Shown here in pieces: positions 1-11,570 of a stretch of DNA of 64,000 nt. Position 1 is the stretch's first letter, and every line of letters begins with the position of its first letter. The stretch is from contig CAOLHI010001444.1 of assembly GCA_948474755.1 (NCBI GenBank), positions 62,001 through 126,000 of the forward strand, read 5' to 3'. The notes under the pieces were generated by a model that saw only the letters and a program-made list of their open reading frames with translations, was not told the origin of the DNA and ran no database searches. Source of the DNA: Ctenosaura bakeri. Taxonomy: Eukaryota > Chordata > Lepidosauria > Squamata > Iguanidae. The position numbers and the translations under genes were made by a program.

Positions 1-499
1 TGGGAAAAATGGTCAGTTTCTATCAATGTACATGCCCATTTCATTCATACCATACGTGTTTCCTTTCCCTCTTTCTTTCTATTTTCCTCTCTCTCCCTCT
101 CCCTCTCTCTTTTCTGTTTCCTTTCTTTGTAATCATACTTAAACATCCAATAACTTTTTAAAAATGTTTTGTTGGACACGCTTAGAAGGATGACCTAGAT
201 TCGCTTAGGAAAACAAAGGGCACTTAGGGAAATCTCCTTGGCACAAAGAGTTATGGGCTTCTTCAAAATGTCAGTGGACAGAAGGGCAAACCTCCATAGT
301 TTTTATTAGGCTGAGATATTGGAGGAATCCCCTTCCATGACATACACACTCCTTCTCTCTGACCAAACTCTTGGTATACACAGTGCAGCTACCTTGGAAG
401 TATAAAACAAGCAAAGAGGTTCAGTGTAACCAACAGACGCATTCTGTTTGTACAATACTGTACTAATAATTGGGGAAAAACCAATGTGTTATATTTGCT
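1..499. other. No feature seen
   Basis: Intron 2 sequence with a C/T-rich tract at 60-125. Confidence 0.6.
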
Positions 500-638
500 T
501 TGAGTACTGGACTAGGATTCTGGGAGGCCAGGGTTTGAATTCCCACTCAGCCACAGAAACCCACTGGGTATCCTTGGATAAGTCACATTCTTTCAGCCTC
601 ATCGGTAGGCAATGACAAGCCTCTTCTGAATAAAACTT
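500..638 (+). mobile_element. tRNA-type SINE, partial
   Basis: GAGTACTGGACTAGGATTCT, GGGTTTGAATTCCC (box B-like) and CACAGAAACCCACTGGGT. Truncated on both sides; the next SINE starts at once. Confidence 0.8.
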
Positions 639-862
639 GAGAGCCAGCATTGCATAGTGGTCTGAGTGTTGAAACAGGACTCTGCGAGATCAGGGAACAA
701 ATCTCCGCTTAGCCACAGAAAACCAACTGGGTGGCCATGGGCAAGTCACACTCTCTCAGCCTCAAAGGGAGGCAAGGATAAAACTCCTCTGAATAAATCT
801 TGCCAAGTAAACCCTACAATAGGTTCGCCACAAATTGGAGTCAACCTGACAACGAATTGGAA
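639..862 (+). mobile_element. tRNA-type SINE
   Basis: GAGAGCCAGCATTGCATAGT head, GGGCAAGTCACACTCTCTCA body, AATCTTGCCAAGTAAACCCT and a decayed tail. Head-to-tail with the previous copy. Confidence 0.85.
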
Positions 863-1019
863 AGAAATGGGGAGAAAAATCCACAGGAAAACACAACTGT
901 GCAACTCCTTTGAAAAAATCTGGTGCCTGTATAAACTTTTTCATTGCAATCTTATGTTCTCGATCTGAATACAGAACCCAACGGGGCCATTTCCAGCTCC
1001 AGTTGATTTGCGTAACTGC

Positions 1020-1222
1020 ATCTTAAACAGAAACTGGTCCCTCGATACTCTCTTCGGTTGCTTCCAAATGGCTTCCCCTTCTTAGTTTTATTTAGTTCAG
1101 TTGTGATTGCCAGCAGAGGATCATTTCATTGGCCAAGATGTTTTATAAGGAGAGGGAGAGAACAAGGCATTTTTAGAGTAATAGTTATGTGTCCAAACAG
1201 ACACTCAGTTCTGGCTTTTGGA
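1020..1222 (+). repeat. Unnamed dispersed repeat, piece 1
   Basis: ACAAGGCATTTTTAGAGTAA, TGTCCAAACAGACACTCAGT and TCTGGCTTTTGGACACAG match 28640-28730 in order. Confidence 0.6.
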
Positions 1223-1303
1223 CACAGCCTTTCTGAACAAAGGCTGAGAGAGGTAACATGCAATACTTCTGCCTCCTCCTCTAAATTCTGCCTCCTCCTC
1301 TAA

Positions 1304-1781
1304 ATTGACAAGCTGGAGCAGGTCCAGAGGAGGGCGACCAAGATGGTGAGAGGCCTGGAAGCCATGCCCTATGAGGATAGACTAAGAGAGCTGGGTATGT
1401 TTAGTCTGCAGAAGAGGAGGTTGAGAGGGGACATGATAGCCATGTTTAAATATTTGAAGGGATGCCACGTAGAGGAAGGAGGGGGCTTGTTTTCTGCTGC
1501 TCCAGAGACCAGGACAAGGAGCAATGGATTCAAGCTGCAGGAAAGGAGATTCCACCTGAACCTCAGGAAGAACTTCCTGACAGTCAGGGCTGTCCGGCAG
1601 TGGAATCTGTTGCCTCGGAGTGTAGTGGAGTCTCCTTCCTTGGAGGTTTTTAAGCAGAGGCTTGACGGCCATCTGTCGGGATTGATTTGAGGGTGTTCCT
1701 GCATGGCAGGGGGTTGGACTGGATGGCCTGTGTGGTCTCCTCCAACTCTGAATTTCTATGATTCTATGATTCTATGATTCT
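1304..1781 (+). mobile_element. CR1 LINE 3' fragment with end of ORF2
   Basis: One open frame (1343-1690) reads [24 protein letters not shown]-type [20 protein letters not shown] and [15 protein letters not shown], the C-terminus of the CR1 reverse-transcriptase ORF. It ends in ATTCTATG octamer repeats. It is 5'-truncated. Confidence 0.92.
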
Positions 1782-1814
1782 AGCTTTTAAATATGGCTCA
1801 CAATGGATCAGCTA

Positions 1815-1910
1815 TTGGAGAATTTTTCTTTTTGGACTATAGCTCCCAGAACTCCTCCCATGGCAATGCTAGTTGTCTGGATTCTGGGAGCTGCAGTCCA
1901 AAAAAAGGGC
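1815..1910. repeat. ACTCCCAGAA palindromic element
   Basis: TTGGACTATAGCTCCCAGAA and TTCTGGGAGCTGCAGTCCAA are facing arms about 40 bases apart, a short hairpin seen many times in this window. Confidence 0.8.
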
Positions 1911-2094
1911 TTTTCCCCAGTTTCCATTTTCTGGAATGGACACCATCAATCCTTTCATTCAGAAGCAAAAATCATGTGGCTCTCCAGATATTGTTGAACT
2001 GCAACCAATGTATTTTGAAAGTTAACAGTGACGTATCCAACCAATCCCAGCTTCTGGAGGTCTAGTGAAGACAGACAGATACATACAATTTTAT

Positions 2095-2460
2095 CAATGA
2101 GCAATATGATTCCCACCCTTCTTTCAGCACCTTCTGTATTTACTGCAAACCAAATGTAAAATTAATACTCAGATAAATATATTTTGCATCCCAGATTAGT
2201 TTTACATTTTAAACAATTTTTCTAAGCTTTGATAAGAGTCCTGGGAAATTTTCTTCTTTCTAATTCAGGTTATTTTCTGGTGCTGGGTAGGATAATAAAA
2301 ACAGCTAGTACCGATGCTTGTAAATGTATTTGCAGCTGTATGTTGACCTCCTCCCCTTTAAAAAGAATCGCTTTCAATACAAACTGAATGTCAAGATTGT
2401 ATATCGCAGGGAAGCTTCCACTCATAAGCTTTCTGACTAAGACAATGGACACCAATATCT
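2095..2460 (+). repeat. Unnamed dispersed repeat, piece 2
   Basis: Colinear with 28765-29125: CAATTTTTCTAAGC, TTATTTTCTGGTGC, GGATAATAAAAAC, TGTAAATGTATTTG. No coding frame. A CR1 and a hairpin element separate it from piece 1. Confidence 0.7.
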
Positions 2461-2614
2461 TTAAAAATGCCTGAAAGGGAGCATTAAAAAGAGAATTTCC
2501 CTCCTAGCTTTTCCTCTCTCCAGTTCCAGATGTTCAAATGGACTGACTATGTTGCAAACAAGTTGTCGAGTAGTTGTAGAAAATACTCAGCTTAACTGGC
2601 AAGCACTTGCCCCA

Positions 2615-2760
2615 ACCTTTGTTGTTGTTTGCCATCAAGTCAGCTTCAATTTATGGCAACCATGTGAATGAGGGCACTCCATGAGTCCGGGCCATCAACA
2701 GGTATTGCAGACTCAGAGTAGCTGGGAATTCCTCACCGAGTCAATCCACTGTAATGCTAT
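2615..2760 (-). repeat. Second SINE-like repeat, partial
   Basis: TTGTTGTTTGCCATCAAGTC, TTCAATTTATGGCAACCATG, then GCAGACTCAGAGTAGCTGGG. Related copies are at 18665, 19618, 45565 and 60332. Confidence 0.6.
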
Positions 2761-2789
2761 CTTCTCATTTCCTACTATATTTTTACCAG

Positions 2790-3872
2790 CATTATTGTGT
2801 TTTCCAATAAGCCATGTTATCTCATGATATATCTGAAGTATGATAACCTCTGTTTAATCATTTTCTCACCCGATTTTTCTCAGCACTTAGGAAATTCTTT
2901 TGGGAACAGAGGACTAAAATTCCCAGAATCCCAAAGGCAGCACAATTAATCGTTCTTCAAAGTATCCCCCCTACAGGATGTTGGTTTTCCAGTTTTCATG
3001 TGGAGATGCCAGGAACTGAATCTGGGAACCTTGGCATGGGAAGCAAGGGGCAGTGCCATGGAGCTTTAGCCCTTTTGCACAAAGTTGTACCCAGTGCTGT
3101 CCAGAAAATAACTGCCACATCCTTTCCCCTCCTCCATGTGGGGACTCTCTTAATTTTTGTTAAGTTTTTACTGGTTTTTTGCTAGCTTGGACCCATTCTT
3201 CATAACAGTGCCAAAGCTGCAGCGGGCAGCCAAAAAGCATTTGACGCCAAGCAATTTGAAAATCACGCCTGGTGCAGAGGCGCAAGGGTGAGCAGGAAAA
3301 AAAGAAAGAAAGCCAGCTCAACTCCACTTGGTTCCCAAGCCTTATCCCTTTTCTCTATGCACTAAATCAAAATTGGCTGCATATCAAAGAGGCAAAGGGA
3401 CAGCCAGTGCTGGGGATCACTTAAGCTAATTGACCTTCTCTGCACGTGCAGACACAGAGAGCTGCACGAGGAATGATGGACTCGCGGGAGAGGGAAGTCC
3501 AACCACAGCCGGATGAGGGCTGTGCGGGAACCAAAAGGGAGGGGGAGCAAGGATGCAGGAGAACTGGGTGGATGAGCATCCCACCAACCCCAGTAGATAG
3601 CCTAAAGGAGATGGGGATAACGTGTGACCCCCCAAGCCACACGCAGCTCGCATGGGACTCCTAAGTGTGACAAAATGCAAAACAAAAATCAGCAATGGGT
3701 CTGAAGAGCAAACCAAAATGAGGCAAGCCTGTGCATTAATACATATAAAGTACCAGTATTAACAATATGGAAATGAATTGTCAACAGCTATGTTACACAG
3801 TTAACCACAGCCATTAAAGGCACTGAATACACAATACAACAATTATAGTAACAATACTGTAAACAACTGTGA
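2790..3872. other. No feature seen
   Basis: Mixed unique-looking intron sequence. GGACTAAAATTCCCAGAATC at 2912 is half of an ACTCCCAGAA element. Frames at 3421-3716 on both strands overlap one another and look random. Confidence 0.55.
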
Positions 3873-4113
3873 AGGAATTCTGTAATCCTGCCGAGGATCC
3901 AATGTATTGTAAGAAAGGCTTATAAAGTATATGTCAGTTACTCCAACAATGGTCCATAAACTTCATAATTGGATTTAATACTTCTCAAAATCAGCAATCC
4001 AAGAAATTGCATCTATTGCTGGAAGTTTATGGACCATTGTTGGAGTAACTGACATACACCTTATAAGCCTTCCTTACAATATATTGGATCCTCTGCAAGA
4101 TTACAGGACTCCT
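3873..4113. mobile_element. Second type of foldback element (about 92-bp arms)
   Basis: Arms 3873-3964 and 4021-4113 are reverse complements with about eight mismatches, nearly all transitions, around a 56-base spacer. It shares no termini with the GGCC family. Inner arm ends are CCATAAACTTC and GAAGTTTATGG. Confidence 0.85.
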
Positions 4114-4609
4114 AAGAGTGATCCCAGAAGTCCCCCCCCATTCCATTGATTTTGAGGTGATGGGGGGGCTGAAAACCATCTCAAGGCATCCAAAACTGGA
4201 CACACTTCCTCCACTCCTGGAGTGCCCCCCCCCAACACTTTCAAAAACTGGCCAAAACAGCTCCTGGCAGTGACTATGTCACACTGGAGTAGAACAGTGT
4301 AGCCCACCAGAGAGGTACAGGGGAGAAAATGACAGCTGTCCCTTACACAGTTGCCCGTATCTGATCTAAGGTTTGAAGGGACCTTCAAGACTTAGTCTAT
4401 TCTCATCCCCATGAAAGCCACCTCTTCAGTTTTTCCCCAATTTTCCCCCCAACTTTGCACTGCATTCCCAGATCCCATAATCCCCCACCCAGGAGATGGA
4501 GTCCAAACCACCTAGAAGACATCAAGTTGGAGGAAGAGAGTTTTAGCTGATTTTTCTTATTCCCTCTGGAAGTCCACACCTCACCTGTAACCTAGTAGTT
4601 CTCCACCAA

Positions 4610-4720
4610 GACTTCAAGTCACTTGTCAACTTATAGCAACCTCACACATTTCATAGGGTTTTCTAAAGCAGAGAATCCTCAGAAGTGGTTTTGCCATTTC
4701 CTTCCTCTGAAATATAGTCT
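4610..4720 (-). mobile_element. 5S-SINE-type tail
   Basis: CTTGTCAACTTATAGCAACC, CATAGGGTTTTCTAAAGCAG, GAAGTGGTTTTGCCATTTCC; the 5S head is absent. Confidence 0.7.
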
Positions 4721-4737
4721 ACAGGATCCAGTAGTCA

Positions 4738-4898
4738 TAGAACCAGTGTAGTGTAGCAGTTTGGACTACAACCTTGGAGAGCAGGTTTTAATTCCCCATT
4801 CAGCCATAGAAACCTACCGGGTGACCTTGGATACATCACATATACACAACTCCATGACAGAACTCAGAAACAACTTGAAGGAACACAACAACAAAAAC
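4738..4898 (+). mobile_element. tRNA-type SINE with internal deletion
   Basis: ACCAGTGTAGTGTAGCAGTT head to CCGGGTGACCTTGGATACAT, then straight to AACTTGAAGGAACACAACAA; the middle is missing. Confidence 0.8.
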
Positions 4899-5624
4899 CT
4901 GGCATTCATTGGCAGTCTGCCATTCAAGCACTACTCCCCCCCCCAAAAAAATGTGTAGCCCACTACCAACTATACTGAATACAACTTTGGGATTTCTTTT
5001 CAATTTCTTTTTCATAAATTTTCATTCACAAATTTCTTCACATCTGAGATGGGGAAAAGGACAGCTTAAAAGAATCAAGTACGGAAGAAATCAAAACCAA
5101 CTTATTTGCCTAAGCAGAGAAAAGTCTTGGGTCAAAAAAGACCATCTTTGAATGCCTGTGTATTCATCTAGGAGAAACTCTTTTCTTCTCTCTTCTTGAA
5201 GTACAGCTTGCAGAATTATGGTTGATGAATTCTAGAACATGTAACTTTTCCAAGCTCTGATTCAACCCACACATAATACATGAGTTAGGGTTGCTACATC
5301 TCTTTTTTTCTCAACTGATTTTCATCTTTAATATCTATATGGCAAGCAGGGACAACATGGTCTTCTCTCTACTCAGAATAGCTTTTTAAAAAAACCCACA
5401 AATTTAAGAGAAACAAAAATGGCAAAAATTTCTCATCCTTAGTCCTTCACTAGACTATTTACTCATTTGTATGCAATTCCTGCTCCTTTACGATCACCAA
5501 AGCTATTGCTGAGAACACGGCTGATGGCATAATTGGTTATAATCAGTCCAATTTAAGATGGCCGTTGCCATAATAAGAATTTATCTCATGCTCTGAAACC
5601 ATCAAGAATAAAGTCTTCAGTGGT
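4899..5624. other. No feature seen
   Basis: AT-rich intron sequence without recognisable repeats. Confidence 0.55.
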
Positions 5625-5627
5625 TTA

Positions 5628-6001
5628 GACTGTTTCTGCACTAGACTGTTATAGTGCTATTATTCCACTTTCAACATCCTACGGAATCCTGGGGTTTGCA
5701 GTTTCGGGGGGGGGCCTTTGAGGATGGCATTTGGATCCCCAGGATCCCATAGGATGTTGGAAGTGGAATAATAGCACTGTAACAGTCAGGGCTGTCCGGC
5801 AGTGGAATATGCTGCTGCCTCGGAGTGTAGTGGAGTCTCCTTCCTTGGAGGTTTTTAAGCAGAGGCTGGATGGCCATCTGTCAGGAGTGCTTTGAGGGTG
5901 TTCCTGCATGGCAGCGGGTTGGACTAGATGGCCCCTGGGGTCTCTTCCAACTCTACATTTCTATAATTCTATGATTCTATGATTCTAGTGCAGAAATGGC
6001 C
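5628..6001. mobile_element. Foldback element split by a CR1 insertion
   Basis: Left arm and loop occupy 5628-5787 and the last piece of the right arm (TAGTGCAGAAATGGCC) is at 5986-6001. Between them lies a CR1 tail. A TTA duplication flanks the whole (5625-5627, 6002-6004), which proves the two pieces are one element. The centre is an unpaired G run. Confidence 0.88.
5788..5985 (+). mobile_element. CR1 LINE tail inserted in a foldback arm
   Basis: 198 bp from AGGGCTGTCCGGCAGTGG to ATGATTCTATGATTC. The five bases CAGTC at the left junction belong to both CR1 and the foldback arm, so the insertion may have used microhomology. Confidence 0.9.
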
Positions 6002-6004
6002 TTA

Positions 6005-6830
6005 ATCTAACGTTAACCTCAGTCCAAAGGAGAATTTTAGCCTCCCTGATTCCTGCCCATCTAGAAGAGATTGTGAAATTACTAATGCAGTACCGTAATT
6101 TGTTTCCTCTATAATAAGGTACCAACAGAAAATGTGATTCCAGCTGAACTCTTGGAGAATATACTTTGATTGGGTGGGTTGGTGGGTGTGTCAAACACAC
6201 TCAAATTCTTGATTTTATTCATTGAAGTGGGTATCTTGCCCCTGGGCTAGGAATTCAAGAATTACCATTCTCACTGTCACAAAAGGAAACAGAAGCCAGC
6301 CCCGCACTTATCGTTTCATCAGCTTGATTGATCTCATTTCTAACATCTACGCTTTTTTAAAAAAAATATGTTATGTAGACTGGAAATAGCAGTGCAACAC
6401 CTCCTGCACTTACATTCAGATTTCGCTAGATTTCTGAGGTCATAGAGTATATCTCCAAGTTTTGGAGTCATTTTTGAGGGATCAAGAAAAGAAGAGGGGA
6501 GAAAAATTACTGCAGATTGGGGAGGGAGCAAACGCTACCTTCCAAATGTTGTTCTTAATTTTCTTTTTTCACTGACTTTGTAGTTTTGAGTCAAAAGAGC
6601 CTGCTCAGGGAATTAACCAAACTGGGCATAAATAATTGAAGTGTCTAGAATCGTATTTCCTTGCTAATCAAAGAGAGTGGTTCGGGGGCAGTTGAAGAGG
6701 CAAAAAGAAAAATTACAGAAAATTAAGACAAGGCAATTTTGTTGAGTGGGAGAAAGAAGCGAGAGGGGCCAGCCGCAGACAGAGCAAGCCAAGCAAAGGA
6801 CTGCATAGAAAATGGCCGTTCTGAGACTTA
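6005..6830. other. No feature seen
   Basis: Intron sequence between two foldbacks; nothing recognised. Confidence 0.55.
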
Positions 6831-7010
6831 TCCCTTTTCTGCACTAGCCTGTTATAGCGCGATGATTCCACTTTCAACCTCCTATGGAATCCTGGGGTTT
6901 GCAGTTTCAGGAGGGGCCGGCTGGCCCCTCCCGAAACTGCAAACCCCAAGATTCCATAGAAGGTTGAAAGTGGAATCATCGCACTATAACAGGCTAGTGC
7001 GGAAAAGGCC
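6831..7010. mobile_element. Foldback element, full length
   Basis: 180 bp. Tips GCACTAGCCTGTTATAG and CTATAACAGGCTAGTGC are exact complements; the arms fold nearly throughout. The left terminal GGCC has decayed to TCCC. Confidence 0.9.
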
Positions 7011-7324
7011 CGAGGGAGACCTCGCTGCAAACCAGGAGCTCACTGGAAGTCATCTTGAAAGTACTTTTATTTTTATTTTTTACTTTTTGAAGCCTGTTGC
7101 ATAGGATAAACAAGCCAATGCTGAGCTTACGCTTCAGGACATAGTTGAGAGAAGCAAGTCCAGGCTGGATCTTGCCACAGTACCTTGCTTTTCGAAGGAT
7201 TTCAAGCTGGCATCTTACTTACGAGCCTGTACCGCCCGAGGCAACAGAAAAGATGGTCGTAACCTCCAACTTTTTACGGAACGAGACAACACGTGGCTGA
7301 GCCACATCAGTCAAAGGGGTCTGG

Positions 7325-7611
7325 CCAGGCATCAAGGGGGCAAACATTATTCATGAGGAACAACACACAAAACCACTGTTTTAAGCAAAGAAGCCCTGCA
7401 AATTGTGCACTGAGTTTAGGAAACGCAAGACTTTTCCCCTCCTCTTCCTATTCTCCCTCCTATTCCTCCTGCTGCATTAACTGAACACAAATTTATTTTG
7501 TAATTTGAACTCAGTTTGTAGCAAATGAAGTAAGGCAGGATAAAGAAGAGAAGTGGGAGGCGCAGGAGAGAGAAACCAGGATCTTTTAAGGCCCACTGAG
7601 AAAATGGGGCA
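7325..7611 (+). repeat. Unnamed dispersed repeat, piece 3
   Basis: Colinear with 28015-28275: GTAATTTGAACTCAGTTTG, AGCAAATGAAGTAAGGC, GAGAGAAACCAGGATC, ACTGAGAAAATGGG. Confidence 0.7.
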
Positions 7612-8053
7612 GTAGATAATCTGGAACGTGTCCAGAGCAGAGTGACCAAAATGGTGAAGGGTCTAAAAACCATGCCCTCAGCAGAGCAGCTTAGGGAACT
7701 GCGTATGTTTAGCGTGACAAAGAAAAGGCTAAGAGGTGACAGAAAAGCCATGTTTAAATATTTGCAAGGATGTCATATTGACGGAGCAAGCTTGTTTTCT
7801 GCTACTCCTGAGACTAGGACATGGAGCAATGGATTCAAACTACAGAAAAAGAGATTTTACCTAAACATCCTAACAGTAAGAGCCATTCAACAGTGGAATC
7901 TGCTGCCTCAGAGTACGGTAGAGTCTCCTTCTTTGGAGGTTTTTAAACAGAGGCTGGATAGCCATTTGGTGGGGGTGCTTTGAATGTGTGTTCCTGCACA
8001 GCCGGGGGTTAGACTGGATGGCCATTGTGGTCTCTTCCAACTCTATGATTCCA
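7612..8053 (+). mobile_element. CR1 LINE 3' fragment
   Basis: Encodes MVKGLKTMPSAEQLRELRMF and [20 protein letters not shown] with a 12-base in-frame loss before NILTVRA. It ends ACTCTATGATTC. More diverged than the 1.3-kb copy. Confidence 0.9.
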
Positions 8054-8604
8054 GAAGATTAACAGAGGACTGAGTCTCATGGGTACTCAGTGTTCTTTGC
8101 TTTAAAAAAAATACTTGTGAGATTCAGTCTGAATAACAGAAAAAAACAGGGGGAAAAAGTGACAAAGAAGACCACAGAATTGTAACAAAGAATGGAAAGT
8201 TCCCAAACAGCAAAAGTTGAAACAATCTGCAAAGGGAAACGCATAGTATCCTTTTACAAACAAATGAGCCACATTGTGTTGCTGTAAGCTGAACAGCTGC
8301 TCTATGTTTTATGCAGGGCACACACGCCGTGATAACTAAATTGGTCTGAGTAGGAATTAGCACCCCTGGATCTCAAGGCCTGGCTCTGACTCTCAGGCTG
8401 GCCCCTCTTCTCTAAGCCTCAGAGCAAAGAGGAGAGATCTTAGGTCAAGAGCACTGTTTTGAAAAACATGCATATATAAATTTTCCCCATGTTTTTGCAC
8501 TTTGCATTTTTTATTTGACTGGCATGCTCAGTGCAATGGTGGTTGATGCTTAATGTGTCGTGCTTATTGGCATCACCAGGGGCTGCCCCTCGTAACCTCA
8601 CTAG

Positions 8605-8782
8605 GGCCTTTTCCGCACGACACTCTTACAGCACGATTATTCCGCTTTCAACCTCCTAGGGAATCCTGGGGTTCGCAGCTTCGAGAGGGGCCGGTCGGCC
8701 CTCTCGAAGCTGCAAACCCCAGGATTCCCTAGGAGGTTGAAAGCGGAATAATCGCGCTATAGAGTGTCGTGCAGAAAAGGTC
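8605..8782. mobile_element. Foldback element, full length, divergent subtype
   Basis: 178 bp with arm-specific changes on both sides: tips GCACGACACTCTTA and GAGTGTCGTGC, TTCCGC against GCGGAA, and a GAGAGGGG core against CCCTCTC. It is the clearest alternative subtype. Confidence 0.9.
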
Positions 8783-8912
8783 AGTTTTGGCCCTGAAATC
8801 TGAGGGTCTTCAAGAATACTCCCTATCTGGCCAAAGTTGTCTGACTGCACCTTTGCAATTCACAGTTGGTGGGTAAATTGTTCAGCCAGTAAAGCCTCCT
8901 TACGAATCTGGT

Positions 8913-9142
8913 ATGGTAGCTGTGTGCTTCCAGTCATTTCTGACTTATAGTGATTCTAAGGTGAGCCTATAAGAAGGTTTTCTTGGCAAAAATTTTCTTT
9001 GAGGGGGTTTACCATTGATTTCCTCTGAGGCTGAGAAGGTGTGACTTGCCCAAGGTCACTCGGTGGGTTTCCATGGCCAAGCGGGGTTTTGAACCCTGGT
9101 CTCTCAGAGTCCTACAAGCACTACAACCATACTGGCTCTTGT
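8913..9142 (-). mobile_element. tRNA-type SINE
   Basis: Full length, minus strand: tail TTCCAGTCATTTCTGACTTA, body CCTCTGAGGCTGAGAAGGTG, box B complement TTTTGAACCC. Confidence 0.85.
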
Positions 9143-10018
9143 GAATCAGGACATCTATGGATGTTCCTGGACCTTTCTATCAAGACCAAAGGTTCACTGT
9201 TCTTGAAAATGCCTATGAAGACACTCTCCAGGAACCTGGTTTTTAAAAAAGCCATTCCTCTCTAATGGTCCATTTTCCTCTGCAACATTTCACCATCAGT
9301 TCTGAGGAACCGCTGAGCTGGCTCTCCACACGACACGTCCACAAGCTGTGCAGGTCTCTCCCCCCATCTCAAGCCCCTATGCATCATCCACCCACTCAAA
9401 TGGCAAAAAGCATGGCAAGGCAGGAATGGTGACCGAGGGGGAAAGGATGGATATGAATTTAGTTCAGGATCTTGGAGAAAACAGAGCATAAAAGGAACTA
9501 AGGCGACAGCGTGACACTTCCCCTAGCTGCTTAAGGAAAAGACCATTGCTGCATTTCTTCCTAGCGTCTGCACTTGCAGTTTCTTATCTCCCACCAATTT
9601 CTAATTTTTTATAGTCAAAACGGGGCTTTATTATATAGTCAAAGGTCATCAATTTTAAAAAGTAAAGTGTGTCACAAAATACCAATGACATCACTAAGTT
9701 AAAGTTTTAAATATTTCACAGACCAGTAATAGAGAACTGATCTTTGTCGTGTACCAAATTCAGCACCCCGAGAATCTCATCTTTCGCTAAACAGCCACAC
9801 AAAAGTTTCTAGCCCTCATCGCCACATGTAGGCAGTACCTGACACAACCTCAGGAGGAGAAGTGGGCTTCACCAGCAGGAGTGGAGTTTTCTTGCTACAC
9901 CTAACATTAATCAAAGTTAAGTTTTTCATAGGGCATAGCCAGTGCAGGCTGGAGAATTTGGACAGTTGTCCCCCCTCCACCCCCCCAAAAAAACACTTTT
10001 CCAAGCTCTGACAAAAAG
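9143..10018. other. No feature seen
   Basis: Intron sequence; nothing recognised. Confidence 0.55.
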
Positions 10019-10020
10019 TA

Positions 10021-10120
10021 CAGTTGGCCCTCCACATCAGCTAGCGTTAGGGGCATAGGACCCCTCCAAAACTGCAAACATCAAAACTGCAAAAAAAGAA
10101 ACCTGTGATCCATCCTTAGC
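10021..10120 (+). mobile_element. TA-flanked CAGTTGGCCCTCC element, left end only
   Basis: CAGTTGGCCCTCCACATCAG follows TA at 10019-10020; then CCCCTCCAAAACTGCAAAC. The termini resemble Tc1/mariner or pogo/Tigger-type elements. No right end is evident. Confidence 0.55.
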
Positions 10121-10310
10121 TGGCCAGGTAGCAGTTGGCGAAGGAGGAAGAGGACCAGAGGCAGTCGGAAAAGATACTGCTTTCTGGTTCTACCCAGGTT
10201 GTTCACCTCTGCTTCAGTGTATGTCTGTGCTGCTTAATTCTTTTGTCTCTTTCTCTACTTGCAAACAAAACGCTGCATTTTATTGCTTTTATCACTGCAT
10301 TTTATTATTT

Positions 10311-10535
10311 GAGAGCCAGCATGCTGCAGTGGTTTGGATGATGGATTAGAACTCTGAGAGATGAGAGTCCAAATCCCTGCCGAGCCACGGAAAACCCACC
10401 GAATGACCTTGGACAAGTCAGTCTGGCAGGAAGGGAACAGCAAACCTCCTCTAAATAAACCTTGCCAAGGAAACACCAGGATAGAGTCTCCATAAGTCAG
10501 AATGGGCTTGAACCCACACTACAGCAACAAAAAAA
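10311..10535 (+). mobile_element. tRNA-type SINE
   Basis: GAGAGCCAGCATGCTGCAGT to CATAAGTCAGAATGGGCTTG. About full length. Confidence 0.85.
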
Positions 10536-10654
10536 TTCTCTTAGATCAACTAGACAATACAGCTTTGCTGAGACTTTGAATGTAGGAGCTGGCATTGTGC
10601 TCATGACTTACACAGGCATAAGTCCATCTTATGACTGCAGAACTCAGCGTTTCT

Positions 10655-10778
10655 AAAATCACTGCTGGGTTTTCCAAACAGAAGTAAAGACGAGTCAAAA
10701 TTCATGACATGGAGGGCTGACAATCAGGAAGTAGCTATTAACAAGTTTGTGTTCTATTTGAACATAAAATGAAAGCAT
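10655..10778 (+). repeat. Unnamed diverged repeat, copy 1 left part
   Basis: AAATTCATGACATGGAGGGC, AAGTAGCTATTAACAAG, TGTGTTCTATTTGAACATAA match 51155-51230. The TA-flanked element at 10780 splits this copy. Confidence 0.65.
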
Positions 10779-10779
10779 A

Positions 10780-11424
10780 GTCGGCCCTCACATTTGCAGG
10801 TTTCACTGGCCATTTCCACACTAGACTGTTATAGCGCTATGATTCCACTTTCAACATCCTATGGAATCCTGGGGTTTGCAGTTTCAGGAGGGGCTGGCTG
10901 GCCCCTCCCGAAAGTGTAAACCCCAGGATTCCATAGGATGTTGAAAGTGGAATCACAGCGCTATAACAGTCTAGTGCAGAAATGTCCATTTTCATAGATC
11001 TTACTATTTGCAACCCCTGCCCCATCCACACGCTTCTTTTCTGGGGGAACCTTTCGTCTCAGTGGCTCCAATCAGACCATGCAGCCCTTTAAAAACCCAC
11101 CTCCAGGTCTTTGCCAGACACTGCCTGCACAGCTACGGATGGATCGCAGCCCAATTTCTCAGCATCACAAACCCTCTCCCAACGCTCCCCATGGATGGAA
11201 GGAGATGGGCAAAAGAGGAAGCATAGGGCCACCATGCTGACTTATCCCCTTTCCTTCTCCTTTCCCTGAGCTGGTTTTGGACCCTGGGTGCCCACTCCCC
11301 CCACCATGCCTCAGCCCCCTTCCCACAAACACACACCCACACACACACTTTTTGATATCTGCAGTTCTTCCACTTTTGCAGGGGTTCCACACCCCTAGCC
11401 CCAGTGAATGTGGAGGGCCAACTG
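10780..11424. mobile_element. TA-flanked CAGTTGGCCCTCC element carrying a nested foldback
   Basis: Left GTCGGCCCTCACATTTGCAG, right AATGTGGAGGGCCAACTG followed by TA (11425-11426). The right half is shared with 49819-49963. The foldback at 10808-10987 inserted later. A CA-rich run lies at 11323-11348. Confidence 0.7.
10808..10987. mobile_element. Foldback element nested in a TA-flanked element
   Basis: 180 bp with tips CACTAGACTG and CAGTCTAGTG. It lies about 30 bases inside the left end of the CAGTTGGCCC-type element at 10780-11424. Confidence 0.9.
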
Positions 11425-11426
11425 TA

Positions 11427-11570
11427 TTGGTATTATTACACCTAACCATGGAGCCCTCTGCAAAAATTAGGAAGGGCCCAAACCCTAAAAGATAGGATTT
11501 GGGGACATCACGTTCTGTCTGTATAAAGGGGAAAAGATTTCTGACCTTCAAATAGGGAGACTTGGAAACT
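11427..11570 (+). repeat. Unnamed diverged repeat, copy 1 right part
   Basis: GTTCTGTCTGTATAAAGGGG and AAAAGATTTCTGACCTTCAA align with 51360-51405. Confidence 0.6.

Noticed and set aside
500..862. tRNA genes suggested by box B-like GGTTCAAATCC words
   Set aside because: These belong to tRNA-derived SINEs; no cloverleaf or anticodon arm is preserved.
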